64,000 bases of DNA, taken from positions 124,001 to 188,000 of the forward strand of contig NZ_VKDD01000004.1 in assembly GCF_007097525.1 (NCBI RefSeq). Reading direction: 5' to 3'. Position 1 is the stretch's first letter. Each line of letters begins with the position of its first letter. A program made the translations under genes and the position numbers. The stretch comes from Thalassomonas sp. M1454 (GTDB taxonomy: Bacteria; Pseudomonadota; Gammaproteobacteria; Enterobacterales; Alteromonadaceae). This document shows, in pieces, positions 34,890-43,404 of the stretch. Below the pieces are notes generated by a model that searched no databases, was not told where the DNA came from, and saw only the letters and a program-made list of their open reading frames with translations.

Positions 34890-35618
34890 CTATTGAATAT
34901 TGTTGTTAATAAACAATAAGCTTTGCTCTAGTACTTGTTGCTGTTGCTCATCTCTTGTTATTAAACCTTGTTGCTGATTTAATTCATCTAGATAATGACC
35001 AAACTGCCAGTGATTACCATTACTAATAACTACGTAATCGGTCGTTGTCGCAAGTAAAGTTTTGTACTGGGCAATTTTAGCAGGTGTCGACTGTAAGTCT
35101 TTATCTGCGTAAATACTTAACACAGGTAAGTTAACCGCACTTATATCGCTACCTGGATAAGAAGCCCAAAGTAACATACCAGCAAGTTTATTGGCATTAG
35201 CTTTAATATATTCTGCTGCAGCAACACCACCAAGTGAATGACCTGCGATATACCAATGCTTGATGCGCGGGTTAGCCGCAATAACATCGTCCGCTTTGTT
35301 AATGCCTAAGAAAGCCGTTTTAAGAGGCATTGGCGTTATAGCGCTATACACTCCTTGTTTGGCAAATTCTTGCATTAGTGGTGCAAACGTTTCGGCAGAA
35401 GTTTTACCTCCTGGGTAAAATATTAAGCCAATACTTGTATCAGCAGCAGGGATAAATTCAATAAACTTACCCTGCTTAACTGTAACTAGGTTATTGCTTT
35501 GTAAGCTTGCCGTCGTAGTTTCTTGCTGATAAGCAAAGGGGATGCTCATCCAGATGGACACCCCAACAATGCTAAATATTATTACTCCGACAAGAGTAAG
35601 TAATATTTTTTTAATCAT
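34890..35618 (-). CDS. Alpha/beta-hydrolase with N-terminal membrane anchor
   Basis: 242 residues from ATG 35618, which overlaps the upstream stop by 8 bases (a longer frame from 35648 is less likely). An N-terminal hydrophobic segment (KKILLTLVGVIIFSIVGVSIW) anchors or exports it. Catalytic features: oxyanion IFYPGGKTSAETF, nucleophile elbow AGHSLGG, acid region LSIYADKDLQS and His in SNGNHWQFGHYL. An esterase or lipase acting in the periplasm is likely. Last gene of the 40327-34890 operon, behind the second RCCR-like gene, so ester cleavage on a tetrapyrrole side chain is one possibility. Confidence 0.82.
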   Translation of the reverse strand: MIKKILLTLVGVIIFSIVGVSIWMSIPFAYQQETTTASLQSNNLVTVKQGKFIEFIPAADTSIGLIFYPGGKTSAETFAPLMQEFAKQGVYSAITPMPLKTAFLGINKADDVIAANPRIKHWYIAGHSLGGVAAAEYIKANANKLAGMLLWASYPGSDISAVNLPVLSIYADKDLQSTPAKIAQYKTLLATTTDYVVISNGNHWQFGHYLDELNQQQGLITRDEQQQQVLEQSLLFINNNIQ

Positions 35619-36453
35619 GGCTGTAAGCTGCGCCATTACGCTCTTCACCCGCTAAAATGCGAACTAGGCGATCTGCTGCTTCTTTACCAACCATACGTTC
35701 TGCAATAGGGTTAGCAGGATCTAAGTAAACAATAGATTTGCGTTGCTGGTAATCACGGTGACGACGCTCATCACAAGCTGCTTGGTCAGTATCAACTTTA
35801 GCGGCTTTTACTAGCTCAACCCAATGCTTAACTACAGCCCAAATTTTTTCTTTAGCGCAGTCTTGGAAGAAGTTTAACGGACCAACACCTGCTACAGCAC
35901 AAGGGCTTAAACTAGCACGAATAAATGGCATTGCCGCATGGAAAGGCTTAACACCTTGTTCAAACAGCTCGCTTTGGTGAGCTAATGCAACTGGGTTTAA
36001 ATCATCATAATATTTAACGCAGTGCTCTGGGTTAGTTACCAGTTCATATCTAGGCATTATATCGATGTAATAAAATGCTTCTGGTAATGTACCAAATGCC
36101 ATACCTAAGTGAGGTACGTCTGTGCAGTCTTTCATCCAAAAAGTTAAATGAATATTAGTGAAAGTGTTTTTCGGTTGGCCAATATCTGAATGGATAACCC
36201 AATCTACAGGTGTGTCTTTTGCACCGGTGAAGTTGCGCATTCTACCTAAATGCTCACCATTTAAATCTGAGAACGATTCGATATCTTTACAACCAAAATC
36301 TTCTTCAAAATCTAGCTCGTTAGAAATATAAGTCCAGATGTCATCACGAAGCTGCAATACTTCATTATAAGTGGTACTTGTATCTTGTTTTAAGCCACTA
36401 TCAACATGACGGGCAAACTCTTCGGTTATCATTGATTTTTTTTGTGCAGTCAT
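35611..36453 (-). CDS. RCCR-like / bilin-reductase superfamily protein (copy 2)
   Basis: 280 residues from ATG 36453 (AGGAG RBS); a longer open frame to 36612 overlaps the MFS gene and is not used. Signature: FTNIHLTFWMKDCTDVPHLGMAFGTLPEAFYYIDIMPRYELVTN broken as TDVPHLGMAFG, then YYIDIMPRYELVT with a following KYYDDL, and MPFIRASLSP, the RCCR-type S-P helix. C-terminus CDERRHRDYQQRKSIVYLD...MVGKEAADRLVRIL matches the RD..RRKS......GEE tail recalled from RCCR. Likely reduces or binds a linear tetrapyrrole. It starts 2 bases from the MFS stop. Confidence 0.68.
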   Translation of the reverse strand: MTAQKKSMITEEFARHVDSGLKQDTSTTYNEVLQLRDDIWTYISNELDFEEDFGCKDIESFSDLNGEHLGRMRNFTGAKDTPVDWVIHSDIGQPKNTFTNIHLTFWMKDCTDVPHLGMAFGTLPEAFYYIDIMPRYELVTNPEHCVKYYDDLNPVALAHQSELFEQGVKPFHAAMPFIRASLSPCAVAGVGPLNFFQDCAKEKIWAVVKHWVELVKAAKVDTDQAACDERRHRDYQQRKSIVYLDPANPIAERMVGKEAADRLVRILAGEERNGAAYSHD

Positions 36454-36454
36454 A

Positions 36455-37777
36455 CTACTCTCCTTGGGAAACTTGTTGTGTTGGTCGTTGCTCGGTTTGC
36501 TCTTGCTCGCTTGAGTTAACAAAACAACTCCATATAAATACGATAAAATTAAGTGCGCCAAAAACCACAAACGGTGTCGATGGTCCATAGTTGGCAAATA
36601 AAGCGCCACCACCAGCGGTCGCTACTAAAATTCCTACAGCGCCAGCAACACCGAAGAAGCCAATAACCGCGCCTCTTCTTTTTTGTGGTGCACTTTCGCC
36701 GACTAATGCTTGGCTTGAAACAAACGCGCTGATCTCAGCTATTCCCATCACGAGTAACAGCCCTAATACCCAAGGCTGTGTAGGGTCACTTACTAAGTAC
36801 ATCGCGCTATAAATGATTGCAGCTAAACCTGATGCCACACTTACTGCGCGAACACGAGTAACTTTGTCGCTGAAATAACCCATTACTACAGAGCCAATTA
36901 ATGCACCCAGTACCACCATTAAAATGGCGGGAACAGCGAGTTCATTCATTGCTTGGCTAGGACTCATTTGCATATTTTTAGTACCAAACTGTACTAGCCA
37001 TAAGCCCATAAAGGCACCAGTTACAGCAAGATCGCCACGTGAAATAAAGGCAGCACCATATGAAAGGGCTACTTTAGGATTTTTCGCTTCAATAGCCCCG
37101 AGTTTTAATTGTTTAGCTAGTGATTCTTTTCTTGCCTGAATCACCGTGCCGGCAACCTTAGATAAACCAAAAAATGCTACTACCGCGCCAACTACACCCA
37201 TAGAACCAGCAATAGCAAATGTTGCTTGTTGAGCCGCCGCTTCGGTATAGCCAGAGTTGACAAATTGATTTGGTAGGGTTGCAAGAATTGGTGGTATAAA
37301 TGCACCAAAGGTTGCAACAACTCCTTGTAAGCCGTTGGCTTTACCACGAGTTTCATTTTTTGAGTAATCGGCAATCACAGTAACCATCATGCCAACCATA
37401 GCGCCCGAGCCAAAAGCAACGATGACTCGATACGCGACTAACTCAGCAACTGATTCTGCAGTACCATAAAGTGCGAAGCCGATTGCAGTTGTTAGTAAGC
37501 CAAAGGTATAAACATAACGACGACCAATACGGTCAGCGTATACGCCATATATACCAAGCATGATAATGAATATGGTTTCTTGTAACGCACCAAGCATACC
37601 GGTTAGCTGTGCCTGATCTTGATAACCTATGCCTATTACTTGTAATAAACCAGGTTGCAGGATTGACATGGCACCGGCATAACCGGAAGAAATAAGCACA
37701 GCAATAAAATAGGCGAACAGGTGGCGTCGTTTAACGCCATCGACTAAATTTATGCCTAATATTGATGCTGAATTCAT
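36455..37777 (-). CDS. Major facilitator superfamily transporter (paralogue of 8059)
   Basis: 440 residues, 12 membrane helices, with motif A GVYADRIGRRYVY and its C-half counterpart GYFSDKVTRVRAV. Helix-5 region DYSKNETRGKANGLQGV is almost the same as in the transporter at 8059, so the two form a pair of paralogues each next to an RCCR-like gene cluster. Flanked by two RCCR-like genes in one operon, it is a strong candidate for inner-membrane uptake of the RCCR-like enzymes' substrate. Substrate not proven. Confidence 0.9.
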   Translation of the reverse strand: MNSASILGINLVDGVKRRHLFAYFIAVLISSGYAGAMSILQPGLLQVIGIGYQDQAQLTGMLGALQETIFIIMLGIYGVYADRIGRRYVYTFGLLTTAIGFALYGTAESVAELVAYRVIVAFGSGAMVGMMVTVIADYSKNETRGKANGLQGVVATFGAFIPPILATLPNQFVNSGYTEAAAQQATFAIAGSMGVVGAVVAFFGLSKVAGTVIQARKESLAKQLKLGAIEAKNPKVALSYGAAFISRGDLAVTGAFMGLWLVQFGTKNMQMSPSQAMNELAVPAILMVVLGALIGSVVMGYFSDKVTRVRAVSVASGLAAIIYSAMYLVSDPTQPWVLGLLLVMGIAEISAFVSSQALVGESAPQKRRGAVIGFFGVAGAVGILVATAGGGALFANYGPSTPFVVFGALNFIVFIWSCFVNSSEQEQTEQRPTQQVSQGE

Positions 37778-37811
37778 AATTAATTCTCGTTGCTTTAGTT
37801 AACGATTAAGG

Positions 37812-38642
37812 CTATTTACCCGTAACCTTTTTCATTTGTTCACTACCCATGCGCAATTGAATCATGTTTTGCACTTCTTCTTCGCCAAATACATTGGCAG
37901 CAAGTTTGTTCATTGGATCACGGCGGTAACCCATTTCACGGATAATGTGGTCATTTTTGCGTAACTCTTCACGTTCTGACTCAGGTACTGGCGTGGCGTT
38001 TTCTAACCAACCTAACCAACGGTCAACCATTTCGTGTAAGTACTTTTCAAAAATGTCGATGTTTTCATCGTTTAACTCACCCATTAAGCTTTGTGTTGCT
38101 GGGTTAATTAAAGCGCGCATGTAGTTGCCGTGACTTACCGACCAATGGAAGTTTTCATGGCTACGTAGTTTCATGTACCAATCGTTAACTTCATCACCGT
38201 AGTATTTGTCTAGGTAATCAACATCGGTTAATAAGTTTTTACGGGGGGTGTAATCGCAGTAACAGAACAAGTGCGGCACGGTACCAAATACAATAACTAA
38301 GTGCGGAACATCTGTTTCTTGGCCCAAAAATGCAGTGGTATTCATATCTAAAATACTGGCTTTACGATTACCAATCCAAGAATTTACTAACCATTCAACG
38401 CCATTACCGGTCCAAGCTTTATATGAACCTTCAAACTCACCATTTGGCGATGTGTAATATTCACGATCAAAGGTAGTTGGGTCTTGATCTAAATGAGGAA
38501 AACGCTTTGTGATTTTTTCCTTTAGCTCAGTTAATATTCCCCAACAACGTTCCCAATAGCGGCTAACATCTACGTTTGGATTCTCTGCTAAAAACTCATC
38601 TAAAGTTTTAGTTTCTTTATTTTTTGCGGTTGCTGTTGTCAT
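37812..38642 (-). CDS. RCCR-like / bilin-reductase superfamily protein (copy 3)
   Basis: 276 residues. Contains WLVNSWIGNRKASILDMNTTAFL, then TDVPHLVIVFG and FCYCDYTPRKNLLTDVDYLDKYYGD, the most RCCR-like version of the [LIY]D-x-x-P-R-K-x-L-x-x-x-x-x-Y-L core in the window. The tail REELRKNDHIIREMGYRRDPM followed by ANVFGEEEVQNMI parallels RCCR's RD.SFRR....D......MFGEEV. N-terminal about 100 residues are helical and specific. Close sister of 35611 by the DVPHL and KYY motifs. Probable ferredoxin-dependent reductase of a linear tetrapyrrole; not computed. Confidence 0.7.
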   Translation of the reverse strand: MTTATAKNKETKTLDEFLAENPNVDVSRYWERCWGILTELKEKITKRFPHLDQDPTTFDREYYTSPNGEFEGSYKAWTGNGVEWLVNSWIGNRKASILDMNTTAFLGQETDVPHLVIVFGTVPHLFCYCDYTPRKNLLTDVDYLDKYYGDEVNDWYMKLRSHENFHWSVSHGNYMRALINPATQSLMGELNDENIDIFEKYLHEMVDRWLGWLENATPVPESEREELRKNDHIIREMGYRRDPMNKLAANVFGEEEVQNMIQLRMGSEQMKKVTGK

Positions 38643-38654
38643 AATTTTATTTTC

Positions 38655-39452
38655 CTATAAGCCGAATTCGGCAAATTTATCTTTAGGTTTTTTTACCATC
38701 GAGCTAATCATTCTTAAGGTGATTTTGCGCGGATTTAACCAAGCGATTTTATTACCACTTTTGTTAAATTTAAGGATGTTTTCTACTAAGTAAGGCGCTA
38801 CGGTTTCTACTGTGTCGCAAAGAATGTTGGCGAACTTTTTACGTTTATTGAAATCATCTAAATCTTGTTTTGCTTCTCTTACCATACCTTCGGTAATAAC
38901 CATGCCTGGGCGAATTTTGCCGATGATGATATTGTCATCTTTAAGCTCTTTCACTAGCGCATTAGTAAAGTAATCTAAGCCTCGTTTAGTGGTGCCATAA
39001 ATACCCATTCCTTGGAAATACTCTCCATCGCTACCACCACCAAGCATATTGAATAATTTACCTGAGCCTTGCTCTTTCATACCTTGCGCCGCTACTCTGC
39101 AACAATTAATAGTGCCTAATATATTAGTGTTTACCATGTTGCTAATTTCATTATCAGGAATATCTAATATTGACCAAGTTGTGCGGGCAAGACCGGCATT
39201 GTTAATCCAAATATCAACCGCTCCTAAGTTCTGTTTAGCAAAATCCCATAAAGCCTGTACTTGTGCTTTATTGGTGGTGTCACAGGTAATGCCTGAGATT
39301 TTTTCTGCTAAGTCAGGATTGCTGTTTATGCAGCTGTCGATATCATCTTGGCTGCGACCGCTGATGCAAACGTTATGACCTTGCTTAGCAAACTCAATAG
39401 CTAAACCTTTGCCTATACCTTTGGTGCTACCTGTTATTACTACATTTGCCAT
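38655..39452 (-). CDS. SDR oxidoreductase, NYC1/NOL-like (copy 3)
   Basis: 265 residues. TGSTKGIGKGLAIEF, DIWINNAGLA, NTNILGTINCCRVAAQGM, FNMLGGGSDGEYFQG, YGTTKRGLDYF (catalytic Tyr/Lys), IRPGMVITEGMV, then FANILCDTVETVAPYLV and GNKIAWLNPRKITLRMI. That linear order, including the unusual FN-x-x-C-D/E-x-x-E-T-V-A block near the C-terminus, is shared with plant NYC1/NOL as I recall it and with the SDR at 3495. It lies 12 bp upstream of the third RCCR-like gene, which strengthens a chlorophyll-catabolite interpretation. Confidence 0.78.
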   Translation of the reverse strand: MANVVITGSTKGIGKGLAIEFAKQGHNVCISGRSQDDIDSCINSNPDLAEKISGITCDTTNKAQVQALWDFAKQNLGAVDIWINNAGLARTTWSILDIPDNEISNMVNTNILGTINCCRVAAQGMKEQGSGKLFNMLGGGSDGEYFQGMGIYGTTKRGLDYFTNALVKELKDDNIIIGKIRPGMVITEGMVREAKQDLDDFNKRKKFANILCDTVETVAPYLVENILKFNKSGNKIAWLNPRKITLRMISSMVKKPKDKFAEFGL

Positions 39453-39457
39453 AATAG

Positions 39458-40327
39458 TTACGCGCTCGCTTTTGCTTTAGCTACCACTTCTGCGTTCGGA
39501 TCGCCGTGGGCAACTTTATAACCAGTGGCATAAAACTTATCGGCAGAAATTTTGCGATTAGGTGCTTTAATTTGATTTAAAAACTCTAAACGTGCCCAGC
39601 CATTGTCGTCACAAATAGCATCGAATACGGTTTTATTTGTTTCAGGGATATTGTCATTGTCACAAACGTTATAAGTACCGGTTAAGTCATTAGTTAGTGC
39701 GTGATAAACCGAGCTAACTACGTCGTTAAAATGAATGGCGTAAAGTGGTGCATCGGCGCCAAAAATAGCTTTACCACCAAAATACTCAATCGCCATTTTT
39801 ACCCGTTGTGGAAAATCTATATCACCTGGCGCACCATACATATCAGGGAAACGTAGTACACAGCCTTGCTCATTAGCAAGTACTTGTTGCTCGGCTTTTT
39901 GGTAATACTTAGAAGAAGGCTCTTCGTGATTTGATGTTGGCGTCAATTCTGAAATAGGCGCGCTGTCTTCGCCGCCATCACCATACACAGAGAATGATGA
40001 TAAGAAAATTACGCGCGGGCAAGCTTGTGCTGCACTTTGACAACTTAGTTCAAGTGCTTCGTGATAATGCACTTCACGCTCTTCTTTAGTGCGAGTATTT
40101 CTTACATTAGGCGCTACAGTTGCAATAATTGCGTCACAACCTTGTGCTGCTGCTGCGACTTTGTCAGTTTCTGCGCCCTTTAAAACAAACACTTGATCAA
40201 CTAACGTTTCTAACTCGGCAACCTTTGCTGGTGTTGTCGTTGTCCCGACTACTGTATGGCCATCTTGTTTTAATTTGGCAGCGACTGCTTTACCAACATG
40301 CCCTAAACCTAAAATAAGAACTTTCAT
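39458..40327 (-). CDS. NAD(P)-dependent epimerase/atypical SDR
   Basis: 289 residues. Extended/atypical SDR: N-terminal LILGLGHVGKAVAAKLKQDG (GxGxxG with G at 7, 9, 12), IIATVAPN, the active-site-like FLSSFSVYGDGGEDSAPI with S-x-Y and KYYQKAE (YxxxK), and RFPDMYGAPGD. Related to YeeZ/YbjT-like and vinyl-reductase-type atypical SDRs, but I cannot assign a substrate. First gene of the six-gene minus operon (40327 to 34890), divergent from the second double nitrilase with an operator between them. Reduction of a vinyl or keto group on a pyrrole ring is a possibility only. Confidence 0.82.
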   Translation of the reverse strand: MKVLILGLGHVGKAVAAKLKQDGHTVVGTTTTPAKVAELETLVDQVFVLKGAETDKVAAAAQGCDAIIATVAPNVRNTRTKEEREVHYHEALELSCQSAAQACPRVIFLSSFSVYGDGGEDSAPISELTPTSNHEEPSSKYYQKAEQQVLANEQGCVLRFPDMYGAPGDIDFPQRVKMAIEYFGGKAIFGADAPLYAIHFNDVVSSVYHALTNDLTGTYNVCDNDNIPETNKTVFDAICDDNGWARLEFLNQIKAPNRKISADKFYATGYKVAHGDPNAEVVAKAKASA

Positions 40328-40367
40328 TTGTACCCTAATTTGTTTTATGATGATTTCAATAGTTATA

Positions 40368-40387
40368 ATGTATTAACATTATAACAA
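40368..40387. promoter_or_regulatory. Putative GntR-family operator
   Basis: ATGTATTAA-CA-TTATAACAA, same halves as the site at 3431; it also overlaps a wider symmetric pair GTTATAATG (40362-40370) / CATTATAAC (40377-40385). Lies between divergent starts at 40327 and 40457. Confidence 0.65.
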
Positions 40388-40456
40388 TGTGTCAAATGTT
40401 GCTTGTATATATTTTGTTAAAAATGATTTTTGCTAATGGGATGGTTGGTTAAAACT

Positions 40457-42208
40457 ATGAATAAACTCCGAGTTGCCGTATTGCAGTTTGCTAGTACTTT
40501 AAACGTTGAAGAAAACCTTGATACTTGTTTACGAATGCTAGCTAAAGGGGCTGAGGTAAAGCCAAATTTGATGGTAATGCCAGAATTTTGTAATGCGCTA
40601 TCTTGGTATGAAAATCAGGAGCATGCATGGCAACTGGCGTTAGACCTTGATGGTGAATTTCTTAATGCTATTGCCAAAAGTGCCAAGAAATTTAATAGTT
40701 ATGTGGTCATTAATGTGAGCTTGCGCCGCACTTACCCGGACATCACAGTAACCTCTTGTTTGTTCTCTCCTGAGGGGGAGTTACTTGTTACTGCCGATAA
40801 GCAAACCTTAATGGGTCATGAGAATGATTTTTTTGTACGAGCCAGTACAGAGTCGCCAGTAATTGCCACAAAATACGGTAAATTAGGGATATTTCCATGT
40901 CGCGATGGTGTTACTTTTGAAACCCCTCGGTCACTTGCCCTGCGTGGAGCACAATTATTTTGTGACTCACTAAACTCCTTCGCCATTGATGAAGCCAGCT
41001 TGCATGTACCAGCAAGAGCGCCAGAGAATAAAGTATTTTTAGCTGCAGCCAATAAAGTAGGCCCATTGATCCCAGAAGAAATTTTATCTGATGTAGCTCA
41101 AGCCACCAATATTCCTGAAAAGTTTTTAATGGGCGCAGGCGAAAGTCAAATTGTTGACCCTAACGGCAAGGTGTTAGCCAAAGCCCCGGCCAATACTGAA
41201 GCCGTTGTCTATGCTGATATCGACTTGTCACTGGCGAATAGTAAACGCAGACCAGATGGCACTGATTTATTTGCCAATCGTCGCCCCGAGCTGTATCAGC
41301 AAATTGCCGCTGATGCAGCACAAGTTGATTGCAGTGGTGGTGCCAATACTGTCGATGTCAGCTTATTTCAAGGCGTAGATACAGCAGATAGTGATGAACT
41401 TATCTATGGTGAAAATCAAATAGAGCAAGTAGTTAAATATGTTAAATCACAAGCAGCAAAACTAATCGTACTTCCTGAATTGTTTTTTGCTAAAAATGCG
41501 CAAGTTGGCAATATCAAAACAGCTGAAAGTTTAAGCCAACAAGCCATAACAAGTATTGCCGATGCCCTAAATAAAGAGCAAGTAATTGCTACATCAATAG
41601 TAATAGAAGAAACCTTAGTGGCAGTATTAATCAGCCAAGAAGGTATTTTATTTAGTCAGCCGTTATTGCACTTTTGCCAGCGCCATGGCTGGAGTAATCA
41701 TGGTGCTGAATTACGCACATTCGATTCGCCCTTAGGACGAATTGCATTACTAACCGGTGATGATGCGAGTTACCCCGAGATAGTTAAAGTTGCCGCATTA
41801 AAAGGTGTGCATATACTCGTTTGTCCAATCGATATTCAAGAGCCATGGGAAGCCCAATACGGGTTACTTTCAAGGGCAGCAGAAAACCGCATATGTGTTG
41901 TCTCATCAAGTAGAACGAAACATTTTGATGACGTTGAATATGCTGGTGTTATTGCAACACTTGAAAGAGATTTTACCATCCTTACTCCGTGGCAAGAGCG
42001 TAAATTTGACGGTTATATTAATAACCCACTAGTCACCCAGCAAGTATCGCACAGTACCTTGGCAACGATACATCCGCATGCGGCGACAAATAAACTTATG
42101 TCTGCCAATACTGACTTACTTGCTCATCGCCCTTGGCAGCCTACGGCAACACTTGTTAAAGCATTAGAAGCAGAAAATACTGAAATAGGACTTTCACATT
42201 ATGGGTAA
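40457..42208 (+). CDS. Fused double carbon-nitrogen hydrolase (nitrilase superfamily), paralogue
   Basis: 583 residues from ATG 40457, aligning with the start of the paralogue at 10375; an upstream start at 40430 would add nine unconserved residues. N-terminal domain complete: E43 (MPEFCN), K115 (ADKQTLMGHEND), C148 (FPCRDGVTFE). The C-terminal domain keeps a Glu (LPELFFAKN) but has L-T-G-D-D-A-S-Y-P-E where the Cys motif should be, so it is degenerate just like in the paralogue. An amide or nitrile hydrolase for a pathway intermediate is inferred. Overlaps the next gene by 8 bases. Confidence 0.9.
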   Translation: MNKLRVAVLQFASTLNVEENLDTCLRMLAKGAEVKPNLMVMPEFCNALSWYENQEHAWQLALDLDGEFLNAIAKSAKKFNSYVVINVSLRRTYPDITVTSCLFSPEGELLVTADKQTLMGHENDFFVRASTESPVIATKYGKLGIFPCRDGVTFETPRSLALRGAQLFCDSLNSFAIDEASLHVPARAPENKVFLAAANKVGPLIPEEILSDVAQATNIPEKFLMGAGESQIVDPNGKVLAKAPANTEAVVYADIDLSLANSKRRPDGTDLFANRRPELYQQIAADAAQVDCSGGANTVDVSLFQGVDTADSDELIYGENQIEQVVKYVKSQAAKLIVLPELFFAKNAQVGNIKTAESLSQQAITSIADALNKEQVIATSIVIEETLVAVLISQEGILFSQPLLHFCQRHGWSNHGAELRTFDSPLGRIALLTGDDASYPEIVKVAALKGVHILVCPIDIQEPWEAQYGLLSRAAENRICVVSSSRTKHFDDVEYAGVIATLERDFTILTPWQERKFDGYINNPLVTQQVSHSTLATIHPHAATNKLMSANTDLLAHRPWQPTATLVKALEAENTEIGLSHYG

Positions 42209-42671
42209 TGAACAAATTCATAAACAGTTAAAAGATCATATTATTGGTTTGCAACATGTAGGTTATATTGTGCCTAACTTAAAGCAAGCAGTAGATAATT
42301 TTAAGCGTGTATATGGGGTAACTGATGACGATATTATTATTTTCCCTGATTATGAAATTAGTGGTCCTGAAGTGTTAACTCGCTTTGCATTTATTAATGT
42401 TCAAGGCTGTGAGTTTGAATTAATTGAACCAATTAGCGCAGAATTTAAAACCTTATTAAATAATAGCGCCAGTGGCGGAGCAGGTATCAACCATGTCGCC
42501 TGGCAGGTCACTGATATTGAAGGAGCTGTTGCTGCTTTAGCTACTAAAAATATTTCCCCTGGGCATGTTACGCCAAATGGCGTGATTGATATGGGCCGTA
42601 AAAAAATGGTTTATCTTGACCCGCAAACAACAGATGGTTTGTTGATCGAATTAATTGAAGTTATTAGCTAA
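42201..42671 (+). CDS. VOC superfamily protein (methylmalonyl-CoA epimerase/dioxygenase-like)
   Basis: 156 residues, paired beta-alpha-beta-beta-beta modules: GLQHVGYIVPNLKQAVDNFKRVYG with His at the first metal position, FELIEPISAEF, INHVAWQVTDIEGAVAAL with the second His, and DGLLIELIEV with the terminal Glu. These four ligand positions fit a divalent-metal VOC enzyme of epimerase/glyoxalase type. Translationally coupled (8-base overlap) to the double nitrilase, so it likely acts on the hydrolase's substrate or product. Confidence 0.85.
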   Translation: MGNEQIHKQLKDHIIGLQHVGYIVPNLKQAVDNFKRVYGVTDDDIIIFPDYEISGPEVLTRFAFINVQGCEFELIEPISAEFKTLLNNSASGGAGINHVAWQVTDIEGAVAALATKNISPGHVTPNGVIDMGRKKMVYLDPQTTDGLLIELIEVIS

Positions 42672-42683
42672 ACAAGGATAGTT

Positions 42684-43364
42684 ATGAATTTAGCATTATT
42701 AGACAAATTTACCCCGTTAACAAACATTCAAAAGCAACATTTTACCGTGTTTGACCAAGGGACCTATTTATATCAATTAAATGGTAAAAATACTGATATT
42801 GAAGAGCCTTGGCAAATATTAAAAAATGGCGATATTACTATTGTTCGTAGCGTGCGTTATAGTAAAAATTATGCGATGAAACTTTCGGTAAAAGCGCATA
42901 TTACTGAAAATAATAAAACTATAGAGCTTAGCTACAGTGAAGACGATAATGATGATATTGATGCAAAATATCAGTTAGACAATGAAGGAAATTGGAAATT
43001 GGTACAGTCTCACCCTGGAGATATTTTTCAAAAGCATGGTAAAAATCCAGGTATGGTTATTTTTCCATTATTGCGAATATTTACTGGAGAGATGTTACTG
43101 GCTTGTAAGTCAAAAACAACACAAGTTTTAGTGCCAGATATTCGCTTAACAGCTAGCTACAACGATAAGTTAAAGCCAAGTTTTGATCAGCGTAATGCAA
43201 AGTACTTAGGTTTTAGTGGCAAAGGTAAAAAGTATCAATTTAATAGTGAGCACTATCAGGAAGAAGGGGCGCAATGTTTCTTAAATAAAGATGGTATTTT
43301 AAGCCAATATAGTTGGCAACAAACACCTGAAATGCTTTGGCAGATCACTCTACAAAAAGCATGA
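42684..43364 (+). CDS. Hypothetical protein, predicted all-beta
   Basis: 226 residues without signal peptide or membrane segment. The pattern of short strands (YLYQLNGKNTDIEEPWQIL, DITIVRSVRYSKNYAMKLSV, VLVPDIRLTASYNDKL, YLGFSGKGKKYQFNSEHY) suggests a large antiparallel barrel or half-barrel. Lengthy charged loops. I do not recognise the family. It is the last gene of the 40457-43364 operon, 12 bp after the VOC gene, before a strong terminator, so it presumably serves the same step. Confidence 0.7.
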   Translation: MNLALLDKFTPLTNIQKQHFTVFDQGTYLYQLNGKNTDIEEPWQILKNGDITIVRSVRYSKNYAMKLSVKAHITENNKTIELSYSEDDNDDIDAKYQLDNEGNWKLVQSHPGDIFQKHGKNPGMVIFPLLRIFTGEMLLACKSKTTQVLVPDIRLTASYNDKLKPSFDQRNAKYLGFSGKGKKYQFNSEHYQEEGAQCFLNKDGILSQYSWQQTPEMLWQITLQKA

Positions 43365-43391
43365 AATCAAGGTGTCTGACACCTTGATTTT
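43364..43391. terminator. Bidirectional hairpin terminator
   Basis: 13-bp perfect arms AAATCAAGGTGTC and GACACCTTGATTT around a single T, followed by TATC; between the convergent genes ending at 43364 and 43405. Confidence 0.85.
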
Positions 43392-43404
43392 ATCTTGGCG
43401 GCTT

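Noticed and set aside
36454-36612. N-terminal extension of the second RCCR-like protein
   Set aside because: The extra 53 codons overlap the MFS coding region in another frame; the ATG at 36453 has an AGGAG ribosome-binding site.
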